Below the pieces are notes generated by a model. That model searched no databases. It worked only from the letters and a program-made list of their open reading frames with translations, and was not told the origin of the DNA. Below are positions 1 to 9,239 of a stretch of 57,500 nucleotides of DNA, piece after piece. Each line of letters begins with the position of its first letter. Position 1 is the stretch's first letter. The position numbers were made by a program, and so were the translations under genes. This DNA is from Rickettsia typhi (GTDB lineage Bacteria > Pseudomonadota > Alphaproteobacteria > Rickettsiales > UBA1997), in contig CAMAXU010000007.1 of assembly GCA_945862455.1 (NCBI GenBank), positions 1 through 57,500 on the forward strand, written 5' to 3'.

Positions 1-149
1 ATGGAGTTGAAATGGTTATGCCGGGCGATAACACCAAATTGACTGTTGAGCTAATCAACCCAATCGCAATGGAAGAAGGCTTACGTTTTGCTATCCGTGA
101 AGGCGGTAGAACTGTGGGAGCTGGAGTTGTTGCTAAGATTATCAAGTAA
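1..149 (+). CDS. tuf: Elongation factor Tu, C-terminal end (partial)
   Basis: The gene is cut by the left edge; the reading frame begins at base 3 and leaves the last 48 residues before the TAA at 147-149. The tail contains [17 protein letters not shown], the highly conserved C-terminal barrel of EF-Tu, the GTPase that carries aminoacyl-tRNA to the ribosome. It lies 80 bases upstream of rpsJ on the same strand, the usual tuf-rpsJ arrangement joining the str and S10 operons in Proteobacteria. Confidence 0.97.
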   Translation, partial: GVEMVMPGDNTKLTVELINPIAMEEGLRFAIREGGRTVGAGVVAKIIK

Positions 150-184
150 GATTTTCTTAAATACTAAGTAAGTTTAAAAACTCT

Positions 185-205
185 ATCCCGCAGTTGTTTC
201 GGGAT
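185..205 (+). other. Short hairpin in the tuf-rpsJ gap
   Basis: ATCCCG (185-190) and CGGGAT (200-205) can pair as a 6-bp stem around a 9-base loop, 24 bases before the rpsJ start. No T-run follows, so it is not a convincing terminator. It could be a partial attenuator or chance. This 80-base gap is among the largest in the ribosomal block. Confidence 0.3.
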
Positions 206-229
206 TTATCAAGATGAATTATTAATAAA

Positions 230-562
230 ATGAAAAATAAAGAGAGCATAAAAATCACTCTTGAATCTTTTGACCATCTTGTTCTAAACAAGGCGATGAA
301 CGAAATCATTGGAACGGTTAGAAGAACTGGTGCTGGTATTAAAGGACCAATTCCTTTGCCAACCAAAATTCAAAAGTTCTGCGTAATTAGAGGACCTCAC
401 GTTGACAAAGACTCACGTGAACAATTCGAAATCAGATCATCAAAAAGATTACTAATCATCTCCCCAACAGCTCAAACTGTTGACGCTTTGATGAAGTTAA
501 ATCTTTCAGCTGGCGTGAATATTAAAATCGCAATCAACGGTTCGGGAGGAGCAAAAAACTAG
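230..562 (+). CDS. rpsJ: 30S ribosomal protein S10
   Basis: A 110-residue S10, slightly longer than the usual ~103. It assembles into the 30S head and, in other bacteria, also links NusG to the ribosome. Recognised by [20 protein letters not shown] and the adjoining DSREQFEIR segment typical of the family. It is the first gene of the S10 operon; its stop codon abuts the rplC start with no spacer, suggesting translational coupling. Confidence 0.97.
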   Translation: MKNKESIKITLESFDHLVLNKAMNEIIGTVRRTGAGIKGPIPLPTKIQKFCVIRGPHVDKDSREQFEIRSSKRLLIISPTAQTVDALMKLNLSAGVNIKIAINGSGGAKN

Positions 563-1198
563 ATGTTAGAATTAGTCGGAAAAAAAATCGGCATGACTCA
601 CATTTTCAAAGATAACGGCGTTTCCGTACCTCTGACTATGATCCAAGTTTATGATAATTGCGTCCTTGAATTAGCAGTAAATCAAGATAAAGAATTTGAT
701 AATTTGCTAGTAGCTTTCGAAAAAATTACTAGTGCAAAAAAAGTTTCTAAGTCAGTTGCTGGAATTTTTAACAAAAAATCAGTTCCACTCTTTAGAAAGA
801 TCCGTGGTTCTCAAGTTAAAAAAGGTTTAGACCTTAAAGTAGGTGATTCAATCGCAATTGACTCAGTTATTAAAGAAGGTGATAAAATTTCTGTTGGCGG
901 CGTTACTATAGGTAAAGGCTTTGCTGGCGTTATGAAGAGATGGAATTTCCGTGGCTTGGAAGCTTCTCACGGTGTTTCGGTTTCTCACCGTTCACACGGT
1001 TCAACAGGTCAAAGACAAGATCCGGGTAAAACTTTCAAAGGAAAGAAAATGGCCGGACATATGGGTGTCGATAATATTACTGTAAAAAATTTGGAAGTTC
1101 TAATGATTGACAAAGAAAAGTCAGTTATTGCCGTAAAAGGCGCGATTCCCGGTTACTCTGGCGGTGACGTCATCCTCAAAATCGCCAAAAATTTTTAA
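563..1198 (+). CDS. rplC: 50S ribosomal protein L3
   Basis: 211 residues, normal family length. L3 is an early 50S assembly protein near the peptidyl-transferase centre. The diagnostic segment GSTGQRQDPGKTFKGKKMAG lies at about residues 148-167; in E. coli the glutamine in this loop is methylated by PrmB, and the equivalent glutamine is present here. ATG follows rpsJ directly, and rplD starts 6 bases after the stop. Confidence 0.97.
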   Translation: MLELVGKKIGMTHIFKDNGVSVPLTMIQVYDNCVLELAVNQDKEFDNLLVAFEKITSAKKVSKSVAGIFNKKSVPLFRKIRGSQVKKGLDLKVGDSIAIDSVIKEGDKISVGGVTIGKGFAGVMKRWNFRGLEASHGVSVSHRSHGSTGQRQDPGKTFKGKKMAGHMGVDNITVKNLEVLMIDKEKSVIAVKGAIPGYSGGDVILKIAKNF

Positions 1199-1204
1199 GA
1201 CGAT

Positions 1205-1831
1205 ATGACTTCTTTAACTATTAAAACGATAGATTTCGGTGCAAATAAAGTCGGTTCCAAACAGATTGACCTAGCTTCCGATTTCGAAATTGAAAGTGCA
1301 AAATCAGTTGCTTACGTTGTCAGATGGCAACTTGCAAGCAGAAGATCTGGTTCTGCAAAAACTAAAACAATGGCTGAAATTTCAGGCACTACAGCCAAAC
1401 CGCACAAGCAAAAAGGTACTGGTCGCGCCCGTCAAGGCAGCAAAAGATCAGTACAATTTGTTGGAGGTAGAACTTGCCATGGTCCAATGCCACGCTCGTT
1501 TGATTTTTCCATGCCAAAGAAAATAGTTAAAAAAGCTTTATCCGACGTATTAAGAATGAAATTAAAAGAAAATAAAGTTTTACTATTTTCAGATTTCGGA
1601 TCAGAAATTAAAACTTCTAAAATCAGTGAAACTCTAGCAAAAAATAGCTTTGTTAGTGCTTTGATTATTCACGATGGTTCAAATGCTGCTTTGACTAAGT
1701 CCGCAAAAAACCTTAAAAACGTAAAAACTTTAGATGCTAAAGCTTTGAACGTATATGACATTTTAAGCTTTGACCATTTGATGGTTGATAGCAAAGTTTT
1801 CGAAAATAAAATCTTGGGGGCAATAGCGTAA
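1205..1831 (+). CDS. rplD: 50S ribosomal protein L4
   Basis: 208 residues. L4 lines the polypeptide exit tunnel and in enterobacteria autoregulates the S10 operon. The tunnel-loop region KPHKQKGTGRARQGSKRS and the following GGRTCHGPMPRSF are clear. The stop codon overlaps the rplW start by one base (TAATG), implying translational coupling. A 78-codon frame inside it at 1290-1526 is a shadow. Confidence 0.96.
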   Translation: MTSLTIKTIDFGANKVGSKQIDLASDFEIESAKSVAYVVRWQLASRRSGSAKTKTMAEISGTTAKPHKQKGTGRARQGSKRSVQFVGGRTCHGPMPRSFDFSMPKKIVKKALSDVLRMKLKENKVLLFSDFGSEIKTSKISETLAKNSFVSALIIHDGSNAALTKSAKNLKNVKTLDAKALNVYDILSFDHLMVDSKVFENKILGAIA

Positions 1832-2118
1832 TGACTGCTCTATTACAATACGACAAAATCAAAAGTTTGATTTACACGGAAAAATCAAACAAGCAGTTAG
1901 TTGACGGAAAATATCATTTCGAAGTTAACTCAAGCTGCAGCAAAAAAGAAATCGCTTCATTAATCAAAAAAGTTTTTGGTGCTGAAGTTGAAAAAGTGAA
2001 TATAATCAATACTAAGTCCAAAATAAAAAGATTTAAAGGTATTGAAGGAACAAGGGGCTCATACAAAAAAGCCATTATTACCTTGAAAGAAGGTCAATTA
2101 ATTAATTTCGGTTCGTAA
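1831..2118 (+). CDS. rplW: 50S ribosomal protein L23
   Basis: 95 residues, normal length. L23 sits at the tunnel exit and is the docking site for trigger factor and the signal recognition particle. It begins [13 protein letters not shown] and carries the [17 protein letters not shown] strand-loop typical of L23. Its ATG shares one base with the rplD stop, and rplB follows after 4 bases. Confidence 0.95.
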   Translation: MTALLQYDKIKSLIYTEKSNKQLVDGKYHFEVNSSCSKKEIASLIKKVFGAEVEKVNIINTKSKIKRFKGIEGTRGSYKKAIITLKEGQLINFGS

Positions 2119-2122
2119 TCTC

Positions 2123-2956
2123 ATGGCTCTTAAGAATTATAAGGCTATAACTCCTTCACTAAGGCAGCTTATAACCATCGATAGAAGTGAATTGTGGAAA
2201 GGTTCTCCTTTAAAAATTCTGACTACAAAAGTTGGAGAGGATGCTGGTAGAAACAATATGGGTCACATCACTGTGAGACATAAATCTGGTGGTCATAAAA
2301 AATCTTTCCGTGTTATCGACTTCAAGCGCGATAAGCTTGATTTAGAAGCAACAGTAGAAAGAATTGAATATGATCCAAACCGTACCGCTTTTATTGCATT
2401 GCTAAAGTATTCTGATGGAATTTTTTCTTACATCCTAGCCCCACACAAGCTAGCTGTAGGTGATCGTATCATGTCTTCAAAAACCTTGATCGACGTTAAA
2501 ATTGGCAATTCTATGCCACTTTCGGTAATTCCAATCGGATCCATCATCCATAATATCGAATTAAAACCGGGTTGTGGTGGCGCAGTTTCTAGATCAGCTG
2601 GGACCTATGCTCAATTAGTCGGTAAAGATGGTGGTTATGCTTTATTAAAAATCCAATCTGGTGAAATTAGATTGTTCTTGCTTGATTGCATGGCAACTAT
2701 TGGATCAGTTTCTAACCTAGACAATAAAAATATCTCTATCGGTAAAGCTGGTAGATCAAGATGGTTGGGCATTAGACCAACTGTCCGTGGTGTTGTAATG
2801 AACCCGGTAGATCACCCACATGGCGGTGGTGAAGGAAAAACTTCTGGTGGTAGACATCCCGTGTCTCCAACTGGTAAATCAGCAAAAGGTAAGAAAACAA
2901 GAAAGAAAAGCAATCCTACAAACCGCTTTATCGTAAAATCAAGAAGGGATAAATAA
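2123..2956 (+). CDS. rplB: 50S ribosomal protein L2
   Basis: 277 residues, standard size. L2 is required for subunit association and peptidyl-transferase activity. The C-terminal [18 protein letters not shown] contains the histidine implicated in activity in E. coli L2, and a lysine/arginine-rich rRNA-binding tail follows. It sits in the expected place between rplW and rpsS. Confidence 0.97.
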   Translation: MALKNYKAITPSLRQLITIDRSELWKGSPLKILTTKVGEDAGRNNMGHITVRHKSGGHKKSFRVIDFKRDKLDLEATVERIEYDPNRTAFIALLKYSDGIFSYILAPHKLAVGDRIMSSKTLIDVKIGNSMPLSVIPIGSIIHNIELKPGCGGAVSRSAGTYAQLVGKDGGYALLKIQSGEIRLFLLDCMATIGSVSNLDNKNISIGKAGRSRWLGIRPTVRGVVMNPVDHPHGGGEGKTSGGRHPVSPTGKSAKGKKTRKKSNPTNRFIVKSRRDK

Positions 2957-2958
2957 AC

Positions 2959-3237
2959 ATGCCTAGATCAACTTGGAAAGTTCCATTCGTAGACGGTTAT
3001 CTGCTTAAAAAAGCAAGAGACTATCTTTCTTCTTCAAAGAAACAGGTTATTAAAACTTGGTCTAGAAGATCAACAATTTTACCGCAATTCGTGGGTGTAA
3101 ATTTTGCTGTTCATAATGGCAAAAAATTCGTCTCCGTTGCAGTTACAGAAGGAATGGTTGGACATAAATTCGGTGAATTTGCTCCAACTAGAACTTTCTA
3201 TGGTCACGGTGGTGATAAAAAAGTTACAAAATCATAA
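2959..3237 (+). CDS. rpsS: 30S ribosomal protein S19
   Basis: 92 residues, family length. S19 binds 16S rRNA in the head with S13 and contacts the subunit interface. It starts [17 protein letters not shown] and ends with [20 protein letters not shown], the most conserved part of S19. It follows rplB by 2 bases and precedes rplV by 6. Confidence 0.97.
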   Translation: MPRSTWKVPFVDGYLLKKARDYLSSSKKQVIKTWSRRSTILPQFVGVNFAVHNGKKFVSVAVTEGMVGHKFGEFAPTRTFYGHGGDKKVTKS

Positions 3238-3243
3238 TAGATC

Positions 3244-3627
3244 ATGACTCAAAAATTATCAGTAGCTTATTTAAGCGCAGTAAAATCAAGTCCGCTAAAA
3301 GTTATGAGAGTAACTAAAAACGTGACTGGTTTACCAGTTTCTCAAGCCTTAAAACTTTTGCAATTTTCCAAACTGAAAATTGCTTCAACAGTTAGAGCTT
3401 TGGTTTATTCAGCGATGTCAAATGCTGAAAATAACCACAACATGGATGTAGACAATCTTTACGTTAAAGATGTTGATGTTGGTCGTGCTTTCGCACTGCG
3501 TAGATTCGCAGCAAGAGGTCGCGGTAAATCAAGTCGAATTCTAAAAACTTTTAGCAATATCCGCGTTATTTTGGCTGAGAAGCAGCCTGAAAAAAAAGCG
3601 CCGAAAAAAACAACAAAAGGGGAGTAA
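3244..3627 (+). CDS. rplV: 50S ribosomal protein L22
   Basis: 127 residues, about 15 more than E. coli L22 because of a lysine-rich C-terminal tail (KQPEKKAPKKTTKGE). L22 lines the exit tunnel with L4. The loop RRFAARGRGKSSRILKTFS is the hairpin region in which macrolide-resistance changes occur in other species. The strong Shine-Dalgarno sequence for rpsC lies within its last codons. Confidence 0.95.
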   Translation: MTQKLSVAYLSAVKSSPLKVMRVTKNVTGLPVSQALKLLQFSKLKIASTVRALVYSAMSNAENNHNMDVDNLYVKDVDVGRAFALRRFAARGRGKSSRILKTFSNIRVILAEKQPEKKAPKKTTKGE

Positions 3628-3630
3628 GCA

Positions 3631-4278
3631 GTGGGTCAGAAGGTTAATCCAGTAGGTTTTAGACTGCTCAACAGCAAAAACTGGGAGTCAGTTTGGTTCG
3701 ATCAGAAAAATTATGCTAAAAAGCTAATTAGCGACGTAACCATTAGAAGCTTCATCAAGAAAAATTACGCCCATTGTGGTATCGGAAGTATTGTCATTGA
3801 AAGACCGTCCGACAAAGTTAACTTGATTATTAAAACTTCTAAACCGGGCGTTCTTATTGGTAAGAAAGGTTTGGATATTGAAAAAATCAATCAAGCCGTA
3901 GAAAAAATTGCTGGCTGCAAGGTTGATGTTAAGATAGTTGAAATCGATAAGCCAGATATCAACTCTTCACTAGTTGCACAAAATATCGCGAAACAACTTG
4001 AGGGTCGGGCTGCTTTCAAAAAAGTTATGAAAAAATCCATGCAAGCTGCTATGAAATATGGCGCTCTTGGAATTAAAGTAAGCTGCTCAGGAAGATTAGG
4101 CGGAGCTGAAATTGCAAGAACTGAATGGTATAAAGAAGGTTCAGTTCCTTTACACACCCTGCGTTGCAATATCGACTATGCTATTGCTAACGCTTACACA
4201 ACTTACGGCGTTATTGGCGTAAAAGTTTGGATTTATAAAGGCTTCACTGAAAAGAAGTCAAAAACAGCAAATAATTAA
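3631..4278 (+). CDS. rpsC: 30S ribosomal protein S3
   Basis: 215 residues starting at GTG (3631). The start is fixed by the purine-rich AGGGGAG at 3618-3624, 6 bases upstream, and by the universal N-terminus MGQKVNPVGFR. The KH RNA-binding domain shows PGVLIGKKGLDIEKI. S3 forms part of the mRNA entry helicase with S4 and S5. A clear Shine-Dalgarno sequence is exceptional in this block, where most starts lack one. Confidence 0.97.
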   Translation: MGQKVNPVGFRLLNSKNWESVWFDQKNYAKKLISDVTIRSFIKKNYAHCGIGSIVIERPSDKVNLIIKTSKPGVLIGKKGLDIEKINQAVEKIAGCKVDVKIVEIDKPDINSSLVAQNIAKQLEGRAAFKKVMKKSMQAAMKYGALGIKVSCSGRLGGAEIARTEWYKEGSVPLHTLRCNIDYAIANAYTTYGVIGVKVWIYKGFTEKKSKTANN

Positions 4279-4286
4279 GCTTAAAA

Positions 4287-4700
4287 ATGCTAGTTCCAGC
4301 AAAGACAAAATACAGAAAGGCGCAAAAAGGCGGGAAAAAAATTCTCGGCACTTCAGCTAATGGCAATAGCCTAAAATTCGGATCTTTCGGTTTGAAAGCT
4401 CTTGAGCCAGGTAAACTTAATTCTAAACAAATTGAATCTGCCAGAAAAGTCATCACTCGATACATGAAGCGTGCTGGTAAACTTTGGATCATGGTTTTTC
4501 CGCATACTCCAGTTACCAAAAAACCAGCCGAAGTTAGAATGGGAAGTGGTAAGGGTAACGTAGAATACTATATCGCTAAAATCAAACCAGGTCGTATCAT
4601 TTTTGAAATTGATGGAATCGACGGTGAAGCTGCCTCAACTTCTTTAGTTAAGGCAGCCGCAAAATTACCATTCAAAACCAAGATCGTTAATCACGTTTAG
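4287..4700 (+). CDS. rplP: 50S ribosomal protein L16
   Basis: 137 residues, family length. L16 helps position tRNA in the A site of the 50S subunit. It starts MLVPAKTKYRKAQKGGKK and contains RMGSGKGNVEYYIAKIKPGR, both diagnostic. It lies between rpsC and rpmC as in all S10 operons. Confidence 0.97.
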   Translation: MLVPAKTKYRKAQKGGKKILGTSANGNSLKFGSFGLKALEPGKLNSKQIESARKVITRYMKRAGKLWIMVFPHTPVTKKPAEVRMGSGKGNVEYYIAKIKPGRIIFEIDGIDGEAASTSLVKAAAKLPFKTKIVNHV

Positions 4701-4703
4701 TTT

Positions 4704-4931
4704 TTGAAAAGTGCTCCTAAAATAAAGCGCTTAAATAAAATAACTTTAGATATGAAAAAAGAAGAGAATAAATCAATTTTGGCTAATATTGCCAGCCTTA
4801 AGAAAGATCTACTTATGATGAGAATCAAAGTCTCTTCTGGCGAAGCAATCATTGTAAAAGATTATAAGAACAAAAGAAAAGAGGTCGCTCGACTTTTTAC
4901 CCAAATTAACAAAAAACAGGCTGCTGCTTAA
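4704..4931 (+). CDS. rpmC: 50S ribosomal protein L29
   Basis: L29 sits beside L23 at the tunnel exit. The core LKKDLLMMRIKVSSGEA followed by a basic helix and the QINKKQAAA tail identifies it. The start is uncertain. A TTG at 4704 gives 75 residues, while an ATG at 4752 gives 59 residues that align more naturally with the usual 63-residue protein. Neither has a convincing Shine-Dalgarno sequence. The TTG start would leave a 3-base gap after rplP, in keeping with neighbouring spacing. Confidence 0.88.
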   Translation: MKSAPKIKRLNKITLDMKKEENKSILANIASLKKDLLMMRIKVSSGEAIIVKDYKNKRKEVARLFTQINKKQAAA

Positions 4932-4934
4932 AAC

Positions 4935-5150
4935 ATGAAAGTTACGGTTTTAAATATTATTGACGAGAAAACTTTTAAGGCTCTCTCAACCACTTACAAA
5001 AAACATCCTCGCTACGGTAAATACATTACCAGCCACAAAAAATATTTAGTGGATTCGCAAGGTAGAACAGTAACTGTTGGCGACGAGGTTGAAATTGTTG
5101 GTTCAAGACCAATCTCTAAAACCAAGAGATGGGCTCTTAAAGTTAACTAA
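4935..5150 (+). CDS. rpsQ: 30S ribosomal protein S17
   Basis: 71 residues, a little shorter than the typical 75-85. The OB-fold core is clear: KKHPRYGKYITSHKKYLVDS, then VGDEVEIVGSRPISKTKRW. S17 binds the 5' domain of 16S rRNA. The N-terminal strand before the KHP motif is more divergent than usual (ends IIDEKTFKALSTTY). It follows rpmC by 3 bases. Confidence 0.94.
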   Translation: MKVTVLNIIDEKTFKALSTTYKKHPRYGKYITSHKKYLVDSQGRTVTVGDEVEIVGSRPISKTKRWALKVN

Positions 5151-5163
5151 TTAGGTATTACAA

Positions 5164-5532
5164 ATGATTCAAATGCAAACAAACCTAGTTGTTGCTGATA
5201 ATTCAGGGGCAAAAACAGCTAGATGTATCAAAGTTCTTGGCGGATCAGATCATATGATCACTGGTATCGGTGAAATCATTGTTCTTTCGATCACTAGCGT
5301 TATTCCTGGAGCTAAGGTTAAAAAAGGACAAGTAGCTAAAGGCGTGATTGTGCGCACCAGAAGCAAAATAGTTAGAAACGATGGAAGTTTCGTAAAATTT
5401 GATGACAACGCAGTTGTTCTAGTTGATAAAGACGGTGAGCCCTTGGCAACTCGTGTTTTTGGACCAGTCGCTCGCGAAGTTAGACAAAAAAACTTCTTGA
5501 AAATTGCATCATTAGCTTCGGAGGTTTTATAA
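5164..5532 (+). CDS. rplN: 50S ribosomal protein L14
   Basis: 122 residues, exact family length, at the 50S-30S interface. It starts [20 protein letters not shown], the universal L14 N-terminus, and contains [17 protein letters not shown]. It is the first gene of the classical spc segment; the 13-base gap after rpsQ shows no promoter or terminator, so S10 and spc genes probably share a transcript. Confidence 0.97.
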   Translation: MIQMQTNLVVADNSGAKTARCIKVLGGSDHMITGIGEIIVLSITSVIPGAKVKKGQVAKGVIVRTRSKIVRNDGSFVKFDDNAVVLVDKDGEPLATRVFGPVAREVRQKNFLKIASLASEVL

Positions 5533-5535
5533 AAT

Positions 5536-5853
5536 ATGGCAAAAAAATTTAAAAAAGGCGATCAAGTTATTGTTATTACTGGATCAAGCAAAGGCCTATC
5601 TGGAAAGATTGCCGCACTTACTTCTAATAAAGTCATTGTAGAAGGCGTTAATCTTGCGACTGTACATAAAAAGCCAACTTCTACAAACCCTGGTCAAATT
5701 CTAAAAGTTGAAAAACCCATTCACATTTCCAACATTTCACATGTTGAAGATGGTAAAGCGGTTAAAATTAAATTTGTAATCGATGCTGGTGAAGGTAAAA
5801 TCTTCACCAGAAAAAATCGTGTTTCAAAAAAATCTGGCAAAAAAATTGGATAA
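5536..5853 (+). CDS. rplX: 50S ribosomal protein L24
   Basis: 105 residues. The N-terminal KOW motif reads FKKGDQVIVITGSSKGLSG. L24 is an assembly initiator that binds the 5' end of 23S rRNA near the tunnel exit. It lies between rplN (3 bases) and rplE (3 bases). Confidence 0.96.
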   Translation: MAKKFKKGDQVIVITGSSKGLSGKIAALTSNKVIVEGVNLATVHKKPTSTNPGQILKVEKPIHISNISHVEDGKAVKIKFVIDAGEGKIFTRKNRVSKKSGKKIG

Positions 5854-5856
5854 CTG

Positions 5857-6393
5857 ATGCAAACTATAACTGAAAAACTATACAAGGATTCGATTGCAGA
5901 TCTTAAGAAAAATTTTTCTTATACAAATGATCTAGCTCTCCCAAGACTAAAAATGATTAGTCTTAATGTTGGTATTAAAGCCGGCGATAGTGACAATAAA
6001 TTTTTGGCTTATCTAGCAGCGCAAGTTTCAAATATTGCTGGTCAAAAAGCAGTTTTGACTAAATCTCGCAAAGCGATTTCAACATTTAAACTAAGAAAAG
6101 ATCTTCCAATCGGGTGCAGAGTCACTCTGCGCGGCAAAAAAATGTATCAATTTTTGGATAGATTAACTAATATTGCTTTACCAAGAATTAGAGACTTTCG
6201 CGGCTTATCGCCAAAAGGCTTTAACCAAAGTGGACACTATTCCTTTGGTATAAAAGAACATAATATTTTCTTGGAAGTTGATCTTGATAACATTCCAAAA
6301 ATTTTCGGCATGAACATTACCATTGCAACTACAGCTAAAACTAAAGAAGAAGCTCTGTTATTGCTAAAAAAACTTAACTTTCCAATCAAGTAG
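5857..6393 (+). CDS. rplE: 50S ribosomal protein L5
   Basis: 178 residues, family length. L5 binds 5S rRNA and forms a bridge to the 30S head. It shows the conserved KMISLNVGIKAGDSD, AVLTKSRKAISTFKLRKDLP and CRVTLRGKKMYQFLDRL segments. It lies 4 bases upstream of rpsN in the spc order. Confidence 0.97.
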   Translation: MQTITEKLYKDSIADLKKNFSYTNDLALPRLKMISLNVGIKAGDSDNKFLAYLAAQVSNIAGQKAVLTKSRKAISTFKLRKDLPIGCRVTLRGKKMYQFLDRLTNIALPRIRDFRGLSPKGFNQSGHYSFGIKEHNIFLEVDLDNIPKIFGMNITIATTAKTKEEALLLLKKLNFPIK

Positions 6394-6397
6394 TAAT

Positions 6398-6703
6398 ATG
6401 GCAAAAAAATCATCGATTCTTAAAAATAATAAAAGAAAAGAATTGTCTCAATTGCACAAAGCAAAAAGACAAAAACTTATCACAACTGCTGATGATCAAT
6501 CTTTGACTTTTGAAGAAAGATTAGTAGCGCAAATTAAGCTTTCGGAAATGCCTCGTGACGGCTCTCGTATCAGACACAGGAATAGATGTGCTCTTAGCGG
6601 AAGACCAAGGGGTAATTTAAGAAAATTCGGCCTATCCCGTATTGCGGTCAGAGAGTTAGCATCTTGGGGACAAATTCCAGGTTTAATCAAATCAAGTTGG
6701 TAG
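6398..6703 (+). CDS. rpsN: 30S ribosomal protein S14, long zinc-free form
   Basis: 101 residues, the long form of S14. The C-terminal half has RHRNRCALSGRPRGNLRKFG and ends GLIKSSW. It lacks the paired CxxC motifs of the zinc-binding short form; a single cysteine remains, as is normal for the proteobacterial long type. S14 belongs to the 30S head assembly group. Confidence 0.97.
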   Translation: MAKKSSILKNNKRKELSQLHKAKRQKLITTADDQSLTFEERLVAQIKLSEMPRDGSRIRHRNRCALSGRPRGNLRKFGLSRIAVRELASWGQIPGLIKSSW

Positions 6704-6707
6704 TATA

Positions 6708-7103
6708 ATGTTTTTCAATCATCCAGTTTCAGATCTTGTATCCAGAATTAAAAATGGCTACATGGCAAAAAAAGCAACAATTTCTTCCCCGGTTTCTAGC
6801 CTTAGAGAAAATATTCTGCGCATCTTAAAAGAAGAAGGATATATTCTGAACTATAGTAAAATCAAAGAAGGCAATTTTGATAAATTTGATATTCACTTGA
6901 AATATCACTACTCAAACCCTGTAGTTAATGAAATTGAAGTTATTTCTAAGCCAGGCAGAAGAATTTATCGCTCAGCTGACAAAATTCCTTTAGTTAAAAA
7001 TGGCTTAGGAATGGTTATTATTTCTACTTCACAGGGCGTTATTGCCGATCATGATGCCAGAACCAAAAAGCTTGGCGGCGAAGTTCTTTTTAAAATATTT
7101 TAG
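6708..7103 (+). CDS. rpsH: 30S ribosomal protein S8
   Basis: 131 residues, family length. S8 binds the central domain of 16S rRNA and is the spc-operon autoregulator in E. coli. It starts NHPVSDLVSRIKNGYMAKK and ends with the conserved STSQGVIADHDARTKKLGGE. ATG follows rpsN by 4 bases. Confidence 0.97.
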   Translation: MFFNHPVSDLVSRIKNGYMAKKATISSPVSSLRENILRILKEEGYILNYSKIKEGNFDKFDIHLKYHYSNPVVNEIEVISKPGRRIYRSADKIPLVKNGLGMVIISTSQGVIADHDARTKKLGGEVLFKIF

Positions 7104-7112
7104 TTTTCAAAC

Positions 7113-7649
7113 ATGTCTCGCGTAGGAAAATTACCGGTTAGCATTCCAGATAATATCAAAGTAGTGATTGATAAAAACAATCTTACTTTTGATAATGGTA
7201 AAGTTACAAAAACTTATCAAATTAGTTTAGGCGTAAAAGCTGATTTCACTGACAAGCAAATTAAATTTACAGCTGCTGATAAATCTATCTCAGACATTTC
7301 CATGTTTGTTGGTATGGATAGAAGCAACGTAAAAAATATCGTTGCTGGTTTACAAACTGATTTTAGAACAGTTCTAGAAATAAACGGCGTTGGTTATAAG
7401 GCTTCAGTTGATAAAGGAATCTTGACTTTAACTTTAGGTTACAGCCACGAAATTTATTATGCTTTACCGGTTGGTATCAATGCTGCTTTCGAAAAACCAA
7501 ATTTAATTATCATAACTGGAAACGATAAAGTTTTAGTTGGTCAAGTTGCCGCTGAAATTATTTCATTCAGAAAGCCTGAGCCCTATAAAGGTAAAGGTGT
7601 CAAAATTTTTGGCAAAAAAATCCTAAGAAAAGAGGGCAAGAAAAAGTAA
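7113..7649 (+). CDS. rplF: 50S ribosomal protein L6
   Basis: 178 residues. L6 is near the sarcin-ricin region and the stalk base. It starts MSRVGKLPVSIPDNIKVVI and carries EINGVGYKASVDKGILTLTL and KPEPYKGKGVKIFGKKILRK, the C-terminal L6 signature. It is followed by rplR after one base. Confidence 0.97.
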   Translation: MSRVGKLPVSIPDNIKVVIDKNNLTFDNGKVTKTYQISLGVKADFTDKQIKFTAADKSISDISMFVGMDRSNVKNIVAGLQTDFRTVLEINGVGYKASVDKGILTLTLGYSHEIYYALPVGINAAFEKPNLIIITGNDKVLVGQVAAEIISFRKPEPYKGKGVKIFGKKILRKEGKKK

Positions 7650-7650
7650 T

Positions 7651-7998
7651 ATGATTAATTCAACATACGAAAGAAGAAAATATAGAGTTAGAAGCAATAT
7701 TGCTAAAAACAATAAATCTAACCGCCCTAGAATTGTTGTTTGTAGAACAAACAAAAATATCTACGCTCAACTAATCAGTGTTGAAGGAAAAGTTTTAACT
7801 TCTTTCTCAACACTTAGTTTTGAAGAAAATAAAAAAGTAAGTGGCATGGAAAAAGCTAAGCTAGTTGGTGTGGCATTTGCTAAGCTTTGTTTGAAAAATG
7901 GCATCAAAGAAGTCGTTTTCGATAAAGGTGCATATATTTATAACGGTCGAGTAAAAGTTATCGCTGAAGCTTGCCGCGAAGCCGGTTTACAGTTCTAA
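7651..7998 (+). CDS. rplR: 50S ribosomal protein L18
   Basis: 115 residues. L18 binds 5S rRNA with L5 and L25. [19 protein letters not shown] and [20 protein letters not shown] are typical. The N-terminus is short, beginning at the basic helix. rpsE follows after 17 bases. Confidence 0.96.
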   Translation: MINSTYERRKYRVRSNIAKNNKSNRPRIVVCRTNKNIYAQLISVEGKVLTSFSTLSFEENKKVSGMEKAKLVGVAFAKLCLKNGIKEVVFDKGAYIYNGRVKVIAEACREAGLQF

Positions 7999-8015
7999 TT
8001 AATTTTAAAATTCAG

Positions 8016-8594
8016 ATGTCTAAACAACAAAAAAATAATCAGAAAGAAAAAGGCGGCGTTGAAATCGTTGAAAGATTAGTAGCGATTAATCGCGTGTCTA
8101 AAACTGTAAAAGGTGGTAAAAATATGTCATTCGCAGCTTTAGTTGTTGTGGGTGATAAAAATGGCCGAGTTGGTTTTGGAAAAGGAAATGCAACTGAAGT
8201 TTCTGACGCTAAGAATAAAGCCTTCGAAGCTGCTAAAAAAGCCATGATTAAAGTTTCTCTAAAAGAAGGTCGTACAATACATCACGACATTTTCTCTAGA
8301 TTTTGTGCGGCAAAAGTTTACCTAAGAGCTGCTCCTGCAGGTACCGGTGTAATTGCAGGTGGTCCTATGCGCGCAGTATTCGAATGTGCAGGAATTAACG
8401 ACATCGTTGCCAAATCAGTTGGAACTTCAAATCCATATAACTTAGTTGCCGCAACATTTGTAGCGCTTAAAGCGCTGGTTTCACCTAAAATGGTTGCTGA
8501 AAGAAGATCGAAAGAAATTTCCGAAATTGTTAAAAGAAGAAATTTAGCACTTAATCATAACGTAGAAAAAGAAAAAAAAGAGGTGAGTGAATAA
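8016..8594 (+). CDS. rpsE: 30S ribosomal protein S5
   Basis: 192 residues from the ATG at 8016 ([12 protein letters not shown]). The frame is open further upstream to 7971, but that would overlap rplR and adds unconserved residues, so 8016 is preferred. The double-stranded-RNA-binding segment reads [20 protein letters not shown], followed by [19 protein letters not shown]5 contributes to decoding fidelity and the mRNA entry tunnel. Confidence 0.96.
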   Translation: MSKQQKNNQKEKGGVEIVERLVAINRVSKTVKGGKNMSFAALVVVGDKNGRVGFGKGNATEVSDAKNKAFEAAKKAMIKVSLKEGRTIHHDIFSRFCAAKVYLRAAPAGTGVIAGGPMRAVFECAGINDIVAKSVGTSNPYNLVAATFVALKALVSPKMVAERRSKEISEIVKRRNLALNHNVEKEKKEVSE

Positions 8595-8596
8595 TC

Positions 8597-8797
8597 ATGC
8601 AATTCGATAATTTTCTAAATAAAAAAGTTGTTGTTACGCAGATAAAAGGCGGATCAAAACTGAATGACAGACAAAAGGGTAACCTTATTGGTCTTGGTCT
8701 AAGAGGAATCGGCAGTTCAGTAAAATTAAACTGTGATCAATCCATTTTAGGCATGATTAAAAAAGTCGGTCACATCGTAAAAATTTCATTAGCTTAA
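8597..8797 (+). CDS. rpmD: 50S ribosomal protein L30
   Basis: 66 residues, close to the usual 59-62. It carries the L30 core [20 protein letters not shown] and ends with the short strand HIVKISLA. It lies 2 bases after rpsE and 4 before rplO. L30 is dispensable and absent in some reduced genomes; it is retained here. Confidence 0.94.
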   Translation: MQFDNFLNKKVVVTQIKGGSKLNDRQKGNLIGLGLRGIGSSVKLNCDQSILGMIKKVGHIVKISLA

Positions 8798-8801
8798 AAC
8801 T

Positions 8802-9239
8802 ATGTCTCTTTCTCTTCAGGGTTTACCAAAAATTAAAAGAAATTCTCGCATTCGCGTTGGTCGTGGCATCGGCTCTGGCAAAGGTAAAACTTCTGGTCGT
8901 GGTGTAAAAGGTCAAAAAGCGAGAACTGGCCATCATTCTGTAAAAGGTTTTGAAGGCGGTCAAACTCCAATCCACATGCGCCTTCCGAAAAGAGGCTTCA
9001 AAAATATTCACCGTAAAGAAATCGAAATAGTTAACGTTACAAATATTTTAAACTTCATCGAAAGCAAAAAGCTTGATTCTTCCACGGTTATTACAAAAGA
9101 ACTGCTTGAAGAAGTTGGTTTGATCGATTGCAAAAGATCTAAGGTGAAACTTATTATGGGCAAAAACGCTTCAATTGCTGCAACTTTTAAAGTTGCTGTT
9201 GATGCCTATTCTGAAAAAGCAAAAGCCTTCAGCTCATAA
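8802..9239 (+). CDS. rplO: 50S ribosomal protein L15
   Basis: 145 residues, family length. The glycine-rich rRNA-binding N-terminus reads [20 protein letters not shown] followed by QKARTGHH. L15 is a late-assembly 50S protein. Its stop codon shares one base with the secY start (TAATG), coupling ribosomal-protein and translocon synthesis. Confidence 0.97.
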   Translation: MSLSLQGLPKIKRNSRIRVGRGIGSGKGKTSGRGVKGQKARTGHHSVKGFEGGQTPIHMRLPKRGFKNIHRKEIEIVNVTNILNFIESKKLDSSTVITKELLEEVGLIDCKRSKVKLIMGKNASIAATFKVAVDAYSEKAKAFSS